Shown here: in pieces, positions 5,084-6,754 of the stretch | Numbering within the stretch: position 1 is the stretch's first letter | Layout: the number at the start of each line of letters is the position of its first letter | Assembly (NCBI GenBank): GCA_036274645.1 | Contig: DASUFH010000188.1 | Location: 1-6,754, forward strand | Length of the DNA: 6,754 nucleotides | DNA from: DASUFH01 sp036274645 | Lineage (GTDB): Bacteria; Acidobacteriota; Terriglobia; 20CM-2-55-15 | Reading direction: 5' to 3' | The notes under the pieces: generated by a model | The model's input: the letters and a program-made list of their open reading frames with translations, nothing else | Told to the model about the DNA's origin: nothing | Databases searched by the model: none | Translations under genes and position numbers: made by a program

Positions 5084-6754
5084 ATGCCCACAAAGCGACA
5101 ACTTCTGGCTTACGTTACGGTACTAACTCTTTTCTGCGCAGTGGCCTATGCCGGTCAGCGTGGTGGTGGAACAACCACTACCTCCCAGGGCCAGCGCGGA
5201 GCAACACCGACACAGAGCCAGCCCGGAACTCCCAATTCGGGCATCAATACGGCCCAGACCCAGCAGCAGAACGGCACGATCAGTGGGAGCGTGAGTCAGG
5301 TCGGCACAGGCGTGCCGATCAAGAAGGCCACGATCACGATCCGGCGCCTGCCCGATGAAAACGCTGCGGGCGGCACGGTCGCCTCGGCAGACAGCTTTGG
5401 AACGACACAGGGTGGACGGGGCAACTTTAACGGCGGTGGTGGCGGCGGGGGATCCCGCACCGCGCAAACGGACGTTAACGGCATGTACACGATTACCGGC
5501 GTAGCGGCCGGACGGTACAGGCTGACCGCATCCGCTTCCGGTTTCGTCACTCATGACTTCGGAGCGCCGTCGTTCGACGCATCGGGAACTCCCATTAGTG
5601 TGACGGCCAATGGAACGGTCAACGCCGACTTCCAGCTGCTTTCGGGCGGGTTGATCGAAGGCACGGTGATGGACGAAGACGGCGCCCCAATGGTCAGCGC
5701 GCAGCTCCAGTTGTACGAGGCCAACTACGATACCGGCCAGCGGATGCTCGTTCCGCGACAAACGGCGCAGACCAACGATCTTGGACAGTACCGAATCCCG
5801 TCGCTCGATCCTGGAAATTACTACCTTGCGGCTGCTCCTTCAGCGGATCAGGCAATTCTTCCTCCGGATACCGCTGTGGCCCAGAGCGTTTCGGGCGGCG
5901 ACCGCGGACGCGGCAATCCGGGTCAGGGAGGACAGCAGCAGGGACGAGGTGGACGCGGCGGTGGACGCAGTGGACGCGGCGGCCAGCCGACAGCTACGGC
6001 AACCAATCAGACGGCCCCCGCTCCGCCGGTTCGAGCCTATCCCCCGACGTTCTTTCCGGGCAGCACCGACGCCAGCCAGGCGGTAGCGCTGGAACTGGCG
6101 CCGGGATTCGAAGCGCACGGAATCGACATCATGCTGCGCCCGGTAACCCTGGTGACGATCCGGGGAACCGTCATCGCGCCGGTGGGAATCCCACTGACGA
6201 ACCAGTCGACGCAACAGCAACAACAGCAGCAGCAGCAAAACCGGCAAAACAACAATCAGAACGGCGGCGCCGGAAGGGGCGCGGGTACGCCGAGCCAGGG
6301 CGGCGCGGGGACCCAGAACCGGAATAACAATCTGGGCGGCGCCACGGGCGCAACCGGCGGCCGAGGCAATGACTTTGCAGCGCAGGGTCGCGGCGGTGGC
6401 GGTCGTGGTGGCCAGACTCAGGGCGGCCAGAACCAGCAGAATCCGAATACCAATCAGAACCAGAACCAGAACAATCAGCAGAACCAGCGCGGAGGCCGGA
6501 ATGGCGGCGGACGCGGCGGCCAGGGAGGCTTCCCCAACGACTTCACCGATCCGGCCAGCGGGGCAACGGTCATCCTGATGCCCATCGGAGTCCAGGCCAC
6601 CGTGAGCGGACGCGGCGGTGGTGGTGGCGGCGGCGGACGCAACGGTCCCGGCGGTGGCGGCCCGCCCGACTTTCAAGGTGGCCAGCCAGGCGGACAGGGC
6701 GGTCCTGGCGGTGGCGGCGGACGCGGCGGTAACAACGGAGGCGGCGGCAACCCC
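5084..6754 (+). CDS. Secreted carboxypeptidase-regulatory-like protein with Gly/Gln/Asn-rich inserts, 3' partial
   Basis: The frame is open for 557 codons from ATG 5084 to the right edge, with no stop in the window. A signal peptide is clear: MPTKRQ, hydrophobic LLAYVTVLTLFCAVAYA, cleavage after AYA (21-23). A Gly/Thr/Gln-rich linker follows. Domain 1 (about 64-185) is a carboxypeptidase regulatory-like beta-sandwich with ISGSV, then TDVNGMYTITGVAAGRYRLT (129-148). Its first part is interrupted by a Gly-rich loop. Domain 2 (about 190-250) shows IEGTVMDEDGAPM and TNDLGQYRIPSLDPGNYYLA. After an Arg/Gly-rich segment (271-301) comes YPPTFFPGSTDASQA (319-333) and GIDIMLRPVTLVTIRGTVI (346-364), the start of a third domain of the kind common in acidobacterial proteins. 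That domain is split by about 109 low-complexity residues (374-482) before DPASGATVILMPIGVQATVSG (489-509), then by another Gly-rich run to the edge. Such domains are structural or binding modules, not peptidases; this is probably a surface or periplasmic protein. It appears to be a single gene, separated from the ATPase gene by repeats. The specific role is unknown. Confidence 0.85.
   Translation, partial: MPTKRQLLAYVTVLTLFCAVAYAGQRGGGTTTTSQGQRGATPTQSQPGTPNSGINTAQTQQQNGTISGSVSQVGTGVPIKKATITIRRLPDENAAGGTVASADSFGTTQGGRGNFNGGGGGGGSRTAQTDVNGMYTITGVAAGRYRLTASASGFVTHDFGAPSFDASGTPISVTANGTVNADFQLLSGGLIEGTVMDEDGAPMVSAQLQLYEANYDTGQRMLVPRQTAQTNDLGQYRIPSLDPGNYYLAAAPSADQAILPPDTAVAQSVSGGDRGRGNPGQGGQQQGRGGRGGGRSGRGGQPTATATNQTAPAPPVRAYPPTFFPGSTDASQAVALELAPGFEAHGIDIMLRPVTLVTIRGTVIAPVGIPLTNQSTQQQQQQQQQNRQNNNQNGGAGRGAGTPSQGGAGTQNRNNNLGGATGATGGRGNDFAAQGRGGGGRGGQTQGGQNQQNPNTNQNQNQNNQQNQRGGRNGGGRGGQGGFPNDFTDPASGATVILMPIGVQATVSGRGGGGGGGGRNGPGGGGPPDFQGGQPGGQGGPGGGGGRGGNNGGGGNP
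5894..5986 (+). repeat. Arg/Gly-rich low-complexity coding segment
   Basis: Residues 271-301 of the secreted protein are almost only Gly, Arg and Gln with repeated GRGG and GGGR units. The DNA shows recurrent GGACGCGGC-type words. It links carboxypeptidase-regulatory-like domain 2 to the YPPTFFPG segment. Confidence 0.75.
6203..6529 (+). repeat. Gln/Asn/Gly-rich low-complexity insert with poly-Gln tract
   Basis: Residues 374-482 of the secreted protein contain a run of nine glutamines (377-385, bases 6212-6238, mixed CAA and CAG codons), then Asn/Gln alternation such as NQNQNQNNQQNQ and GGRGG-type units. The mixed codons suggest that the tract is under protein-level selection or is old, rather than a fresh single-triplet expansion. 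Composition differs sharply from the flanking folded domains. Confidence 0.8.
6608..6754 (+). repeat. Gly-rich low-complexity coding segment at the right edge
   Basis: Residues 509-557 are dominated by Gly with scattered Arg, Pro, Gln and Asn (for example GGGGGGGGR, GGPGGGGGRGG). The coding DNA is built from GGC/GGT words. The segment continues beyond the window, so its length is unknown. Confidence 0.75.

Noticed and set aside
5123..5761. 212-codon minus-strand open frame opposite the start of the secreted protein.
   Set aside because: It has no recognisable domain and is antisense to the signal peptide and two carboxypeptidase-regulatory-like domains read on the plus strand.
6212..6238. 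CAA/CAG tract considered as a phase-variable simple repeat.
   Set aside because: The codons are mixed and the unit is a triplet, so slippage would change Gln number but not reading frame; no on/off switching is expected.
5840..6676. 278-codon minus-strand open frame with Ala/Val/Leu-rich stretches resembling membrane segments.
   Set aside because: It is the complement of Gly/Gln-rich codons of the secreted protein, which produces artificial Ala/Leu/Val runs. The plus-strand frame has a signal peptide and recognisable domains.

Overview
The window reads as moderately GC-rich bacterial DNA carrying four genes, all on the + strand. The combination of an HxxSHH (DUF1552) protein, a secreted ankyrin-repeat protein, and an exported carboxypeptidase-regulatory-like protein with Gly/Gln/Asn-rich inserts, with interspersed palindromic repeats between genes, fits a soil-type Acidobacteriota genome (Solibacter or Vicinamibacteria-like). 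This is an inference from gene content; no rRNA or marker gene is present to prove it.

Layout: (1) 1-727, the C-terminal part of a DUF1552/HxxSHH protein entering from the left edge. (2) 728-863, an intergenic gap filled mostly by a perfect 35-bp inverted repeat (731-765 and 800-834), followed by a clear ribosome binding site. (3) 864-2333, an exported protein of about 12 ankyrin repeats. (4) 2334-2503, a gap with a 10-bp GC-rich terminator-like hairpin. (5) 2504-4834, a YhaN-like SMC/Rad50-type ATPase with a two-helix membrane hairpin inside its coiled coil. (6) 4835-5083, a gap with several palindromes (GGGCGGTC/GACCGCCC units and a long imperfect stem-loop), then an AT-rich stretch that could hold a promoter. 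(7) 5084-6754, a secreted protein running off the right edge. It has no stop codon in the window, so it is easily missed: 557 codons stay open from its ATG.

The DUF1552 and ankyrin genes may form one functional module, because such pairs occur with DUF1592-type cytochrome proteins in Acidobacteria and Planctomycetes; this comes from recalled family context, not from this window. The YhaN-like gene looks like a separate unit and lacks an adjacent SbcD/YhaO-type nuclease within the window. The last gene also looks like its own unit. I do not see a convincing new multi-gene system. The most notable signals are the perfect palindromic repeat pair, the composite palindrome cluster, the orphan membrane-anchored ATPase, and the extreme low-complexity inserts in the last gene.
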